This document shows, piece after piece, positions 37,788 through 48,279 of a DNA stretch of 64,000 nt. The stretch is from Sipunculus nudus (lineage: Eukaryota; Annelida; Sipuncula; Golfingiida; Sipunculidae), in NCBI GenBank assembly GCA_026874595.1, contig CM049310.1, positions 90,715,556 through 90,779,555 of the forward strand. Direction: 5' to 3'. Both the position numbers and the translations under genes were made by a program. Below the pieces are notes generated by a model, which had not been told where the DNA came from, did not search any database, and was given only the letters and a program-made list of their open reading frames with translations. The stretch's first letter is position 1, and the number at the start of each line of letters is the position of its first letter.

Positions 37788-38430
37788 TCAAATAATAAAA
37801 TTTACATCATCGTATCTTCTCAGAAGTTCTACAAACTTTTCTAAGAATGTTAGACCATTTTTTTCTTCAACATGATTATAAAATACAAAATTTTCTGGGG
37901 CAATGTATACAGCAACCATTGCATTATCTTTATAAAAACCTAGCTTTGGACCATCCATAATGACAATATTCATATTCCTGTAAGTAGTTATAACTTGTTT
38001 GACGTATTTATGTAATGCATTTCTTAAGTAGACAAGCATTCCTCCAAATTTCATATGAGCGTACATTAGAATACCCGTGATATCCGCAGAGATCATTTAA
38101 ATACTCATCAGCATGATTTGCCCAAGTCTCAGTTAAAATTATGTCGTAATTTTTAATTAGTTCTTGAAAGCCTTGATTTTGATAAACAGATTTTAAACCA
38201 TGTACGTTCCATGTTATTATATTTAAAGTACTTTCAGACTGAATTGAAGTTTTGTCTTTGTTACACGACTTACCTTTAATCCTTTGATTGTAAGTGGTTG
38301 GGGTGTTAGGGTGCAATGCATGGTTCAGGGATGGAGCAACAGGTGGAGAATCTGAATCACAAAGATACAACATGTTATCATTTGTGTCTAGATATAGGTA
38401 AGGTGTTTGAACATGGAGACTTGGATTCAT
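37788..38430 (-). pseudogene. LINE ORF2 AP-like endonuclease
   Basis: Two overlapping minus-strand frames (38430-38008 and 38096-37788) join across a frameshift at about 38050-38090. The first holds the EEP-nuclease start NIITWNVHGLKS (from about 38223) and the metal-site motif ILTETW (about 38120-38140). The second continues with KFGGMLVYLRNAL and VAVYIAPENF, matching the central strands of the fold. In an active element this domain nicks target DNA to prime reverse transcription. About 60 residues before NIITWN may be linker or part of the ORF2 start. Later catalytic motifs are decayed. Confidence 0.8.
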
Positions 38431-38662
38431 ATAAATAAAAGAAGAGTCATTAACTCTATAATTATTTTCAGCAAGGTTTATAAAGTCACATGTTTCTAGG
38501 TTTGGGCCTTAGCCTCGCCATTATTCTGCATTATCAGTATGAGTTGTAAGACTCATTGTAAGACATTTCTCTCAGCTTCTGATGGTCAAACATACACTTT
38601 GTCATCAATAAGTAATTTATCGTATTTCAGTCGTTCTCTCTGACCCTTGTCTTCTGTCTAAT

Positions 38663-39565
38663 TGTATCCGCCAAAACAGAGTTTTGCGGATACTATGTTT
38701 TCAGCCCACCGCCGCCGCCGCCGCCGCCGCCGCCGCGTAGGTGTCCGGAGAACTCCTCCGTAACCGCTGGCCGGAATTTTACGAAACCCGGGATTATGTT
38801 CGGGTCACACGTGAACTGCTGCGCCCCGATTTTGTTTTTACCTCTGACCTTTCCTTTGCGCTCTGCGTCCGTTAGTGCGTCTGTTTCCACACATAAACCC
38901 ACATATCTCGGGAACCGTTTGACGCATCAGGAAAATTTCTTGCACAAATGTAGCCCATGGAGAGCTTTATAACATACACAAAAAATTGTGGCGCCACCTG
39001 CAACCATGTTTGCACAGTGTCAATTTGTTCGGCTGCCTTGGGTTAAAATCACTCATATCTCTGCAGTGATTTGACTAATTAACCTGAAATTCGGCATGCG
39101 TATACATCCTGGATAGCTTTTCTGATTTTATGACAGGTGGCGCCATCTATGTTTACGCTGCAGACATCCAAGCTCATATCTCTGGAACCGTTTGACCGAT
39201 TGGGCAAAAAATTTGCATGTGTATAGATCTCAAATAGCTCTTTATCATACGCAAAACTGGTGGCGCCACCTTCAACCATTTTTGCACAGCGTCCATCTGT
39301 TTGTCTGCCACGGGCTAAAATCACTCATAAACATGTAGTGGTTTGACGTATCTGCCTCAAATTTGCATATTTATACAACTTGGACGGCTTTCTGGATTTT
39401 GTGGTAGGTGGCGCAACCTACAAACACCATTTGGCTGCAGACATCCATGCTAATATGCAACACTTCACTCTATTTCCCCTTGCCACCAATCCATGCCTCA
39501 CTTCACCCGTTCCACTCGGATACAGGCGGATACACGTAGTTGCTTGTCGACTACCCGTATTCTAG
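38663..39565 (+). mobile_element. Helentron/Helitron2-like non-autonomous element, copy 2
   Basis: Here the 5' end lies at the left: TGTATCCGCCAAAACAGAG then TTTTGCGGATAC (38663-38693). The right end has GGCGGATAC (about 39525), a hairpin GTAGTTG, loop CTTGT, CGACTAC (39536-39554), then CCGTATT and CTAG (39562-39565) followed by T. Excision rejoins LINE ORF1 in frame (KTKNE to LDRRQ), so insertion was between T and T without target duplication. Inside lie four modules of about 125-145 bp, each with a GGTGGCGCCACC-like palindrome (about 38990, 39135, 39261, 39406) and an AGATATGAG-like word, and a (CCG)n array at 38708-38736. The glycine-rich open frame on minus (38693-38902) is a product of that array. 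Confidence 0.82.
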
Positions 39566-40361
39566 TTCATTTTTGGTTTTAGGTTCCTTCTGGCCCCCGA
39601 GGCTCGCGCACCCTTCCCTGAAACCCTCTTGAACATACACTTGGGAATTGTTCTTTTTAAGTTCTTTGCGAGCTGCTATCAGCACTTTTTTCTTTGTCTT
39701 TATACATTTCATACCTTACAATAATTGGTCTCAGCTTTCCAGGGGCACACCATGGTCAGTCTGTGAGTCCTCGCAATTTCTATCTCTTTCTCACTCTCAT
39801 CTAAATTTATTTCACCTCTCATAAATTTCCTTACTTTGGTTTCACAGTCAGCCCATATTTCTAGTCCATTTTCTTCCTTAACTCCATAGAATATGAGATT
39901 GATTAATGAGAGGAGCAGGCCAAAAGAGACAAACTTTGCTTTCAATCGTGTGTTCTCATGTTGAACATCCTTTATCTCTTCTTGAAGGTTTTCTATTTTA
40001 TTTGTTAAGTCTCTGACAACATTTAGTATATTTTCTTCGTTTACTATATTGTTTTCTGCCCTAGGCCTACCTTGACTCTGCATAAAGGGTCTGGCTTCAG
40101 GGCTTAACTCGGTTGGTTCCCTCATATCGCTCACCTGTTGACAGAGGTGGTCGTCTTTTTTGTCCCTGCTTGGCCGCTCCTGGCTCCTGGGTTAGACTCC
40201 ACGTCCCCTCCCTGGAGTATAAGTACGGCCAGGCAGGTGTCAAGCCTCAAGGTCAAGGCCACTCCTGTCATTTTGTTGACCGGAACCCAGAATTTTTCTT
40301 TAATCTTTGGCTGCGTACAGCAGCCATTACTGGCCTTCCACATTGAAATACTGAAACCCAT
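39566..40361 (-). pseudogene. LINE ORF1 with 2A-like motif and L1-ORF1-like domain
   Basis: The minus-strand frame from ATG at 40361 reads 76 codons to a stop at 40131-40133 and includes the 2A-like motif (residues 45-60). A second frame, starting about 40134, continues with a Leu/Glu-rich coiled coil (IENLQEEIKDVQHEN) and then NLIFYGVKEENG...DCETKVRKFM...EIARTHRL. That is the pattern of the RNA-binding domain in L1-type ORF1 proteins. A further frameshift near 39720 leads to RPIIVRYEMYKDKEK and the segment up to the Helentron-like insertion. Beyond it the C-terminal RLKYDKLLIDDKVYV is readable at about 38585-38640. ORF1 proteins bind element RNA as chaperones. Frameshifts make this copy defective. 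Confidence 0.78.
40182..40226 (-). other. 2A-like ribosome-skipping motif (degenerate last residue)
   Basis: The minus strand encodes LAVLILQGGDVESNPGA near the N-terminus of ORF1. It matches the 2A consensus D-V/I-E-x-N-P-G-P, but the final codon is GCC (Ala) instead of Pro. 2A-like sequences near ORF N-termini are known in APE-type non-LTR retrotransposons, including CR1, L2 and Rex1 groups of marine invertebrates. With Ala after NPG, skipping would be expected to fail in this copy. Confidence 0.85.
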
Positions 40362-40495
40362 TTGTCAGCCTGGTCTGGAAATTCACTTCTGTGACCAGCA
40401 GAAGTCTTAAACTTTCTAACTTTTTGTTTTCAATTCAATATTTTTAGAGGCTTCTTGGTGGCTAGCCACACTCTAAAATTTACCTTTGACCTCTC

Positions 40496-40503
40496 AAGTA
40501 GTC
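40496..40503. repeat. Target-site duplication of the LINE, 5' side
   Basis: AAGTAGTC matches 32759-32766. Its position right before the ORF1 leader suggests the LINE is complete or nearly complete at its 5' end. Confidence 0.75.
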
Positions 40504-40548
40504 ATATTGGTAGTAACAGAAGGACTAGTTGTAGTAGTAGTAAGAGTT

Positions 40549-40552
40549 GAAT

Positions 40553-40598
<46 letters not shown>
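40549..40598. repeat. (GTA)n microsatellite
   Basis: A triplet run that is the right half of the microsatellite split by the LINE. The equivalent in copy 2 is 48236-48280. Confidence 0.9.
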
Positions 40599-42426
40599 TT
40601 TTGTTACATTGGTAGTTACAGTAGCAGTAGTAGTAGATGCATAAAAGAAGACCAGGAATTTTGCATTTTGAATATTCATCAGATTGTTTTGACGCAAAAT
40701 CTAGTTAACACTGAAATATTCCCAAAATGTGTTCTCCAAACATAAAGATCCAAAATCTTGGAATAAATTGATGATATCGGTGCAAAACGAAAACCGGAGT
40801 GATGATTTTGTTTGTTTCTTACTTTTAACCATATCCATATTAATGACTGCGGTTTATTAAAAAAAAGACAGAATAAAGGAGGAAAAGCTGAGAATCAGTT
40901 TATAATATGTAGCGGGCAGGTCAAAGACACCTTCAAACAAATCTGTTTTGTTTTCCTTGCATATAATCCCAGGGCCGCTATATGTTATTTAACCGTGTTC
41001 GTGCCTCCAGTTACGAAATAAAGAGATCAATGAACTGGTGTTGTTGTGACCCAGCAGCGGCTTTTATTATGAGACATTTCGTATCCCCGTGATGTTTCCT
41101 GACGGGAGTGGAATACAGGATGTGATCCCTACTGTTGTAGAGACAACTTTATGTATGTTGATGTCCATTATGCTACCGTGATTTGACTGACATTTACCTC
41201 TCAGACGATATGTACACCGCTTGAGGTTCGCTTAACCTGGTTTTACAATGTAAATACAACAATGAATAACACTGTTATATCAGTTTTAATATATTCGCCG
41301 TCTTGGTTAACCTTTATAGCTATACGTAAAGTTAAATACGTTCATCGCGCAAAATGAAGGTTGAATATTTAAGGTTAAATTTAGTCCGGGGTCTATGACA
41401 TCAGTCAAAACTAAAATATCAAGTACTTCAATCCTTCTCCGACTTAAAGTTAATTATAAATTAGATTGATAAACGATGATTAACGTGGTGATGAAATGAT
41501 AAATTTCCTTTGTTTATGGCATCAATCAAACATTTTATTTAACATATTGTTTATATTTTGCTGCGTTGCAACATGTACATCTTTAATCTCCGTGTTAATG
41601 AGTGCTGCAGCTTTCCGGGCGTTGACTAATCTTCCCTGTTTTGCCACTAGAGCAGCAGTTTACAGTTACAAGAAATCCCCGCTGATAGACAGAAGTCGCA
41701 TGATGTTTTGGCGACAGGAACAATGCTTATATAGAATACTTCCGGTGGCTTCTGTTGACGTCCCAGACCATATTGCGTAGAGGCGAGACTAGAAATAACA
41801 AGGCGATAATGAGATTTGAAAATGGCTTTCTTATCTCTTCGCCTCGTCAACAAGATGAGTTAGTATCAGGTTCAGTTGAGGTCTTCAACCTCACAGTCGT
41901 GAAATAAAGATTCCATAGTGTTGATATCTCTCTCCGCCTTCTGGATTTCCGAAGGCTTTCGAAACCGGAAGCTCTTGGCTATCTTACTTTCCGCATATAA
42001 ACGCTCCAGCAAAGAGCGAATGAAGATGGCATCCCTGGCAAAACACTTTTAATCAAATTCAACCCTAATGTTTGCTTTAAATATATTATAAACGACATAA
42101 TAACCGATATATACATTTAAAAACCGATAATTTATTTCTAAAAACATAGGCAAAGCTAATGGTTCCCGTGATTTAATACAGTTAAACGGGATATTCAATT
42201 ATACGATATAAAATTAAGCAGGACCGACTCTATATGCTTTTAAACCTAGCACATAACATTTTGTTTCAATAAAACGACTCTTTATTTCCTTATACATCTG
42301 AAAATGGATAAAACATTTTTATCCCACTATAATAAAATATTTTGGGCGTGGTAAATAAAATGATATTTCCCGTGACACGTCCCCTTGCAACCAAAATCCT
42401 ATGCAGATAGATTTCGCATGGTCGCT

Positions 42427-42960
42427 CCCGCTCTTTACACAGCGCTTTACCTATAGGCCTACTAAAACTATATCATAAGCGCTGTTTGTTTTGACATCGT
42501 ATCCTGAATCGCAACATCAGAGGGGAGCACTGAATTTTGAACCAATCAGATGAGACCTGGTGCTGGAAGACACGGCCTCTATGATTGGCTAAATTGGTCA
42601 CATGACTAATAAATAGCAAATATAAATGCTGTTGGCAAAACCTTTGTCGGGGTTGAAGGGGCCACTGTGTATGAGCTAGACCACAAACAGATTCTATAAA
42701 TGGCCCGTTCTTTCCTAAGAGTAACCATAAAAGTGTCATCAAGCGGCGCTTGAAGCGCAGCTTTTGGCGGAACCATGATGCCTGTCGAGTGTATGTTAAC
42801 TGGCATTTTGTTGGCTGCTATTCACATCATACGCAGAAATGTTTTTCAGCAGACAGAGACCACCACTTGGTGTCTGAGTGTAGCATAAACGGTCAAACCA
42901 GGCAGCGGAAAATCAGTAGCTTCTTTAGTAGCGCAAGATTTCCGCTACCTCGGGAGCGTA
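42427..42960. mobile_element. MITE-like element with 8-9 bp target duplication, copy 1
   Basis: Direct repeats ATGGTCGCT at 42418-42426 and 42961-42969 flank it. The ends, CCCGCTCTTTAC and GGGAGCGTA, are imperfect inverted repeats (CGCTC/GAGCG core). The paralogous site in the C2 block (about 50690-50700) has no such insert, supporting mobility. A second member lies at 62843-63540. Both contain CAGCGCTT...AAGCGCTG-like inverted repeats near the left end, a CCAATCAGATGAGACC segment and AGCGCAAGATTTCCGCT near the right. An 8-9 bp duplication suggests hAT, Merlin or Mutator-like mobilisation. No transposase is present. Confidence 0.7.
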
Positions 42961-43502
42961 ATGGTCGCTGTCCTTCGGGTGTTTTCGTGCCTTATCCCCG
43001 CGCCCTTTTAGAACTTTTACAAGGTTATTTCCCCAAGTTTATCGAAACTGCTCATAGGGGCTGCCACTCTGCGTAAATACTAAAATCCTGACGTCATAGG
43101 TCATTTCTGGAAATTATGCTTATTATACCCCTTATAAAATGAGTTATTCTAAGGATAACACCGAACCACTTTTTAGTGGGCTATATGCAAAACGCGTATT
43201 GGTTTGGTTCCCGATCATGCCTTTCTCGCTCTTGTTTATTATCGATTTTTTTATTTCGTTTGAAATTTTATTTCATATTGTAAATTTTTGCAAGAAAGAA
43301 GCATGGCAGGTCACAAAAATCTCTTTCTTACTGTAATTTGATTAACTAAAACAAAATAACATCCATCATTTCTCACATCTACTTGGGTGATAATCAATCG
43401 ATCTTTATACTACCAAACCTTTGGCAACTATACACTTTTCAAAGACCTTGATTCTTCGAACCGCTCTAGAGTTTATTTCATGTATAATGAACAAAGCAAT
43501 TG

Positions 43503-43700
43503 AACCAATCAAATGACACACATAAACTTGTTTTACGCGATGGCCAGAGCACGTCTGGCGCTGGTTCTAGATCAAACGTTTAGCATTACCGGGAATGCAT
43601 CGAGAATTTTACCAATCAAATAAAGCAATATAAACATGTCCCGTTTATGGTGGACACGTGTACTTGTGCAGACGGTCAGTGAACAGAGTGTTGTTAATAT
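43503..43700 (+). promoter_or_regulatory. CCAAT/TATA promoter-like segment
   Basis: Two ACCAATCAAA motifs (about 43503 and 43610) are followed by ATATAAAC (43628-43635) and, about 40 bases on, CAGACGGTCAGTG. The same layout is at 51183-51360 in the C2 block, and a diverged version at about 61527-61570. It resembles an RNA polymerase II core promoter. No coding sequence downstream is recognised, so function is inference. Confidence 0.35.
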
Positions 43701-44759
43701 TTTGTTCATTGGATTTGATAAGGGAGTTTTGATTTCAGCCCGAACACTTGCTTGCAGGATGGTTCATTTTTGATGAAATATTCGCCATAGTGGTTTGCTG
43801 AATCGAGGTGTCTTCGAAATAACTGCCATAGACTTGGTAGTATGAATATGTAATCATCCCTGTATTCAAGTAACATTTTTTTCCGCATATTCCTGTCTAT
43901 AGATGTTGACCTGTGATACGATATTTACCATTTTAGACATCTGAGCTGTTATTTGCTATTCTGATCAACCCTTTCATTATTTATATGAAGTCTCCGACAC
44001 AAAAGTTCAGCATAAACTGTATTTATTGAACCAGCCTTTCCTCATCACTATCAGCTTACAGTCATCTGAATGGCACGGCTTGCAGACCGAGGATCATGTC
44101 TTCGGCGAACTTCTGTTATCCTATCATATATATGGCTGTCGCTTAGATATTAAAGCCACAATTCATTTGCCTTATTTGTAGAAATTATGGTATGCTTGGC
44201 TTACTCTACGTATATTAATGACCTCTAGGAAATTCCTGTTAAGAAAGATTATTATAAGTCTGTCACGGTGTCATGAGCTTGTTTATCTGTGAGCTGTTAG
44301 TAAACATATCATGCAACCAGAATTGGTTGACTGCACATGTTCGGGGGATGAAAGGTCACTAGTTGTAGGTGGTGAAAGCACTTGTATATTAACAACCGTT
44401 TGTATTATGAAAATATCTCGTTCGTCTGATTTGTTCCGAGATATTTATTCTTGGGCGTGTTGGGTTACCACCGGCGGCCATTTTGTCGGGGCTCTCCACA
44501 TGCCATAAACACACGGGTATGAACAAAACGGACAGTCTGTGAATTTCGTAATCAGAAATGTGGCAATTTTTTCAATACCTTTAGAAAAGCTTATTTTTTT
44601 TCCTTATGAAAGCAATGCTAATGAACAACTTAATGTCTAATAATGATGATTACTTTCGACGACAAATCGACCTTTTTGTTTAACGGTGTGATGAAAATTG
44701 TTATGTTTTGTAAGTGTCGAAAACAAACAGAACTTATTTTAGTATTGAAGTAAAAGATG

Positions 44760-45000
44760 ACTGCTTATGAACCTGTTGATATAGAAGGGGAGGTTGTCCA
44801 ACGAGTCGGTATGTATAAATATTTAGGTTTAGTTATTGACAAAAGGAGTAGTATTGGAGGAGCAGGTGAATTTGGTCCATGCAAAAGTAAACGTCTGTCT
44901 CTTAATTTTTGTCCACGTAAATAACAGTCATTTAATGTTCATTCGTATATGCTTCCTGTGTCCTAACCGGTCGATTTTTTTAATCGGTCCCCGGAGTCCG
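44760..45000 (+). mobile_element. LINE RT fragment (L2/Rex1-like)
   Basis: The plus strand encodes a YKYLGLVIDK motif (about 44815-44845), the block after the RT catalytic core in CR1/L2/Rex1 LINEs, followed by a decayed EEQVK...KVKxxL helix. It is the counterpart of 52580-53110 but is cut off near 45000. Confidence 0.6.
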
Positions 45001-45120
45001 TAAACAAATTATTGTTTTGTATGACCTCAGAAATAAATCTTACTAAAATTAATAATGGTATGTATATATCGTTATCTCATGTTTTCTTAATCTTTCAATG
45101 TTTTTAATCAAAAATGACCA

Positions 45121-47226
45121 AACAATTACTTTAATGAACGGCAAGTTTAATCCGCTGAATATTTAAATTGAAAATATCAAATAATATTTAATATTGTACC
45201 TTATCTTCTGTGCACAAATCAGGGATTTCCTCAGAACCAATTAACCCTTTCATGAAGAATAAGAAAGTTCGTCATCTCCTCGCTATCAGCTGTGAAAGAG
45301 TAATTAACTGTTAAGAAAATTGTCTTGTATTTAAAATTGCCGTCATCCTCGTGTTCACATGTTTTATATCAAGGAAACATGAGAGGCGGGTAATTATCTT
45401 CAGAAATTTAAGAAAAGACTCGTTCAACACTCTAGACTCGTGCGATCATGCGATCCAAGATATTTTGGGGAAAAGCTCATTTAGTTATTAAGAAAATAGA
45501 CTTATAACAACAAATCATGTTTAATATGTCTGGCGAAAAGCATGACTTTCGACTTTTAATCTGAACTTGCAAAATACAAATATATATTTATGTGTCTCAT
45601 GTCTGGATTGAAAAAAAAATCCAATATATAGCTGTGTTTGATGCCACGACGAGAAGAAGAATAGGTTATTAACACTGGAAAGGTTTGTTCAAAATCCTAA
45701 ACAATGAAAGAAGAGTTTTCTTTTAATATCTTTTAAAGGCGGAAGGAAAAAGAAAATGAAACAAATTGAAATCGATGGATTTGTTCTCGGGGAGAAGATC
45801 ACATACAAAAAGTGTTTACCCAGATATGAATATAGAAATGAACTGATCTGCTCCTATACGCCTCACTGTCTTGCGTGGGAATGCTAGTTTGACTGAAAAT
45901 GCGACTGGTTTCTATCCCGAGTAGAGGAAAACCGAACTTCAGTTTACAGCGAACGCATTATTCCATTGGTGATACTCGTTATTAATCCTACCTTAATCTG
46001 AGAATCTGGACGTGGTAAAAATAAGGGTTATTCCATTCTAAATATTGTCCTCTCCACCAAATTCTCACCGCAGATAGAATCTCTCCACCAAATTCTCACC
46101 GCAGATAGAATCTCGTCTGGACGGTGTTCCCGGAAAACTTGAGTTTCGCACCCCCGTGACCTTACAGGCTTATTTCTTCTAGGTTCTCGAAAAGACTCAC
46201 GAGGGCCACCATTTTGCAATACACACAAAAACCCGTACGTTAGAGGCCGGATTTCGAAATTATGGGTAGGCATATACCGCTAGTTGTCCAAATAATGATT
46301 TTTCAATAGAAGTATCCAGAAATGTTTTGGTTTTATTTAATCCTCGGTTTATCTTTAACTGTGTTTTTCATGAGCGGCATGATACAGTGACGTCATACTG
46401 GGCTTACAATGAAAGCACCTTTCATGATACATTTATGTTTGACTAGCAGGTTAGTTAGAAAGTAAACAAACATATGTAATGGTTCATCATATTTATTTTA
46501 AGTAAACACGTAGTTATTGGCTGCTGCGTTTCAAAACAAAATGTCGGAAATATTTTTTCCCCATTGAGATTTTCACTGCGATTTTCAACATGACAAGTTT
46601 ATCCTCTCTGACATTTCCGCAGACTTTGTTTTTTTGGAGAGGCAAAAGTGTCCGTAGTGTTGTTGATAAATGGTATGTTACAGCAACATCCTGGTGAGCT
46701 AGCCACTTCTAATATCTAGTGTAGGGAATAAAACCGTCTGTCTACGTACCGAAGCCGTATACACAGTTGTAAGTCTCCATATTGGCCTTGCTTTTACTAG
46801 AATTTTGTATGCAACTGTCTTTCCAAGGCAGAATTTAAAGGTCATATAACAAAGAAAACACGGCGACTCAATATGAAAACTACATGTGGCAAACCTCAAA
46901 TTCCTGGTGTCTTGAAATGTTGAGTGATTTCCTGCTGGCCTTCAGTTCATCCTTTTAGTGTTTCCATGACGTCCCCAGCATCCTTGGCATCCGTCCAGCC
47001 GCTGAATCCTGAAGTCACTGAGATGAAGATGAAGGTTGCTCAGCACATCCGTGCTTCCAGGAAACCCTGCGGTTTGTATTTTGGACGTATCCTGGACATT
47101 TCCTGATTGACGTCTTTTCGGGAAAGTTCAAGTAAAATTGTTTCCGGTGCATCTGCATATTATTATTATAATAGAACTAGTGGTGGTACTAAAAGTAGAA
47201 ATAGTAGAAGTAACAGTAGAGGTAGT
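45121..47226. repeat. A block, copy 2 of the large tandem duplication
   Basis: Homologous to 30678-32758 in the same order and orientation, and ending in the same GTA/GAA-rich microsatellite just before the miniature LTR element. It contains a 33-bp tandem repeat at about 46047-46110 absent from copy 1. A sub-block at about 46140-46230 (CTTACAGGCTTATTTCTTCT...GCCACCATTTTGC) resembles part of the C blocks (about 43020-43075 and 50705-50765), so A and C share an older ancestor. Confidence 0.8.
47222..47226. repeat. Target-site duplication GTAGT (left)
   Basis: It matches 48191-48195. Five bases is the usual LTR-element duplication, though the microsatellite context makes a chance match easier. 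Confidence 0.6.
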
Positions 47227-48190
47227 TGTAATATTGTGTAATTGGGCGTATAACGGGGTATAAGACCAACGGAACACCAGGTAAGTCAAACTTCTTTATT
47301 CACGTGCCCATCATGCACTGACTAAAACCCGGAAGTCCATTTTCCGACTCCCGTGCTAAAGAGAATATTACCTTAAGTAACACCAATAACACAATCATGC
47401 TACTCCCCCTTTCTAGGCTCATGAGAGGCTTAAACTGCCCTTATAAATCCCGCTTAATTAACTTAAATTAAATTACCAGTGGTTATTTTGAAACCAACTT
47501 AAGCCAAATCCAGGGATGGGGTAGACTGCCCAAACCCTGCACCGAGACCAAGGGATTATTCTGCCCTTATACACCGGCCTGGCATCTTGTCCGTTTCCCC
47601 TCCGATTTACTCTGACACCATGTAATATTGTGTTATTGGGCGTATAACGGGGTATAAGACCAACGGAACACCAGGTAAGTCCAACTTCTTTATTCACGTG
47701 CCCATCATGCACTGACTAAAACCCGGAAGTCCATTTTCCGACTCCCGTGCTAAGAGAATATTACCTTAAGTAACACCAAAAACACAATCATGCTACACCC
47801 CCTTTCTAGGCTCATGAGAGGCTTAAACTGCCCTTATAAATCCCGCTTAATTAACTTAAATTAAATTACCAGTGGTTATTTTGAAACCAACTTAAGCCAA
47901 ATCCAGGGATGGGGTAGACTGCCCAAACCCTGCACCGAGACCAAGGGATTATTCTGCCCTTATACACCGGCCTGGCATCTTGTCCGTTTCCCCTCCGATT
48001 TACTCTGACACCATGTAATATTGTGTTATTGGGCGTATAACGGGGTATAAGACCAACGGAACACCAGGTAAGTCCAACTTCTTTATTCACGTGCCCATCA
48101 TGCACTGACTAAACCCGGATGTCCATTTTCCGACTCCGGTGCTAAAGAGAGTATTACCGTAAGTAACACCAATAACACAATCATGCTACA
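47227..48190 (-). mobile_element. Miniature LTR retrotransposon (TRIM-like), LTR-int-LTR-int-LTR
   Basis: Three near-identical LTRs (47227-47404, 47621-47797, 48014-48190; 177-178 bp) alternate with two internal regions of 216 bp (47405-47620, 47798-48013). On the minus strand the LTR runs TGTAGCATGATTG...CAATATTACA (TG...CA) with AATAAA inside. The internal region starts right after the LTR with TGGTGTCAGAGTAAATC, resembling a primer-binding site of the tRNA-Leu type, and ends with the purine tract AGAAAGGGGG right before the next LTR. A 5-bp GTAGT duplication flanks the whole array. There is no gag or pol: the two identical 79-codon frames (47473-47712, 47866-48105) span the internal region and LTR and carry no known motif. 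Mobilisation would need a full-length LTR element elsewhere. Confidence 0.9.
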
Positions 48191-48242
48191 GTAGTCATAG
48201 AAGTAGTAGAAGTAGTCATAATGGTACTATCAGAAGGACTAC

Positions 48243-48279
<37 letters not shown>

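Larger units (their letters stand above)
32767..40495 (-). mobile_element. Near full-length CR1/L2-type LINE with four nested insertions
   Basis: This is a minus-strand non-LTR retrotransposon flanked by an 8-bp direct repeat. It ends in an AATAAA-like signal and a short A tail (T run at 32767-32772 on plus). Order on the minus strand: 5' leader; ORF1 with a 2A-like motif, coiled coil and L1-ORF1-like domain (40361-39566, resuming 38662 to about 38580); ORF2 with AP-type endonuclease (from about 38223), reverse transcriptase (about 37500-34743, FVDD box at 34804-34815) and a C-terminal Cys/His domain (33784-32841). Removing the Helitron, two Helentron-like elements and the SINE leaves roughly 4.8 kb, normal for this type. 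Many stops and frameshifts make it inactive. The 2A-like motif and ORF2 layout point to the CR1/L2/Rex1 assemblage; the exact clade is not certain. Confidence 0.85.
40504..45000. repeat. C block, copy 1 of the large tandem duplication
   Basis: Homologous to 48191-52770 over nearly its whole length, with the same order of landmarks: (GTA)n (40549-40598); GATGCATAAA...GAAGACCAGG (about 40635); CAACATGTACATCTTTAAT (about 41570); GAGGCGAGA...AACAAGGCGATAATGAG (about 41780); CCGAACCACTTTTTAGTGGG (about 43161); CCAAT/TATA segment (about 43503-43635); YKYLG LINE fragment (about 44800). It carries a 534-bp MITE (42427-42960) that copy 2 lacks. No recognisable host gene: paired open frames such as 41496-41780 and 49789-49971 differ mainly at amino-acid-changing positions. 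Confidence 0.82.

Noticed and set aside
38693-38902. Glycine-rich minus-strand frame
   Set aside because: The glycine run is the translation of the (CCG)n array inside the Helentron-like element.
47473-48105. Two identical 79-codon minus-strand frames
   Set aside because: They span the internal region and LTR of the miniature LTR element. Their identity follows from the recent duplication of the unit and gives no coding signal.
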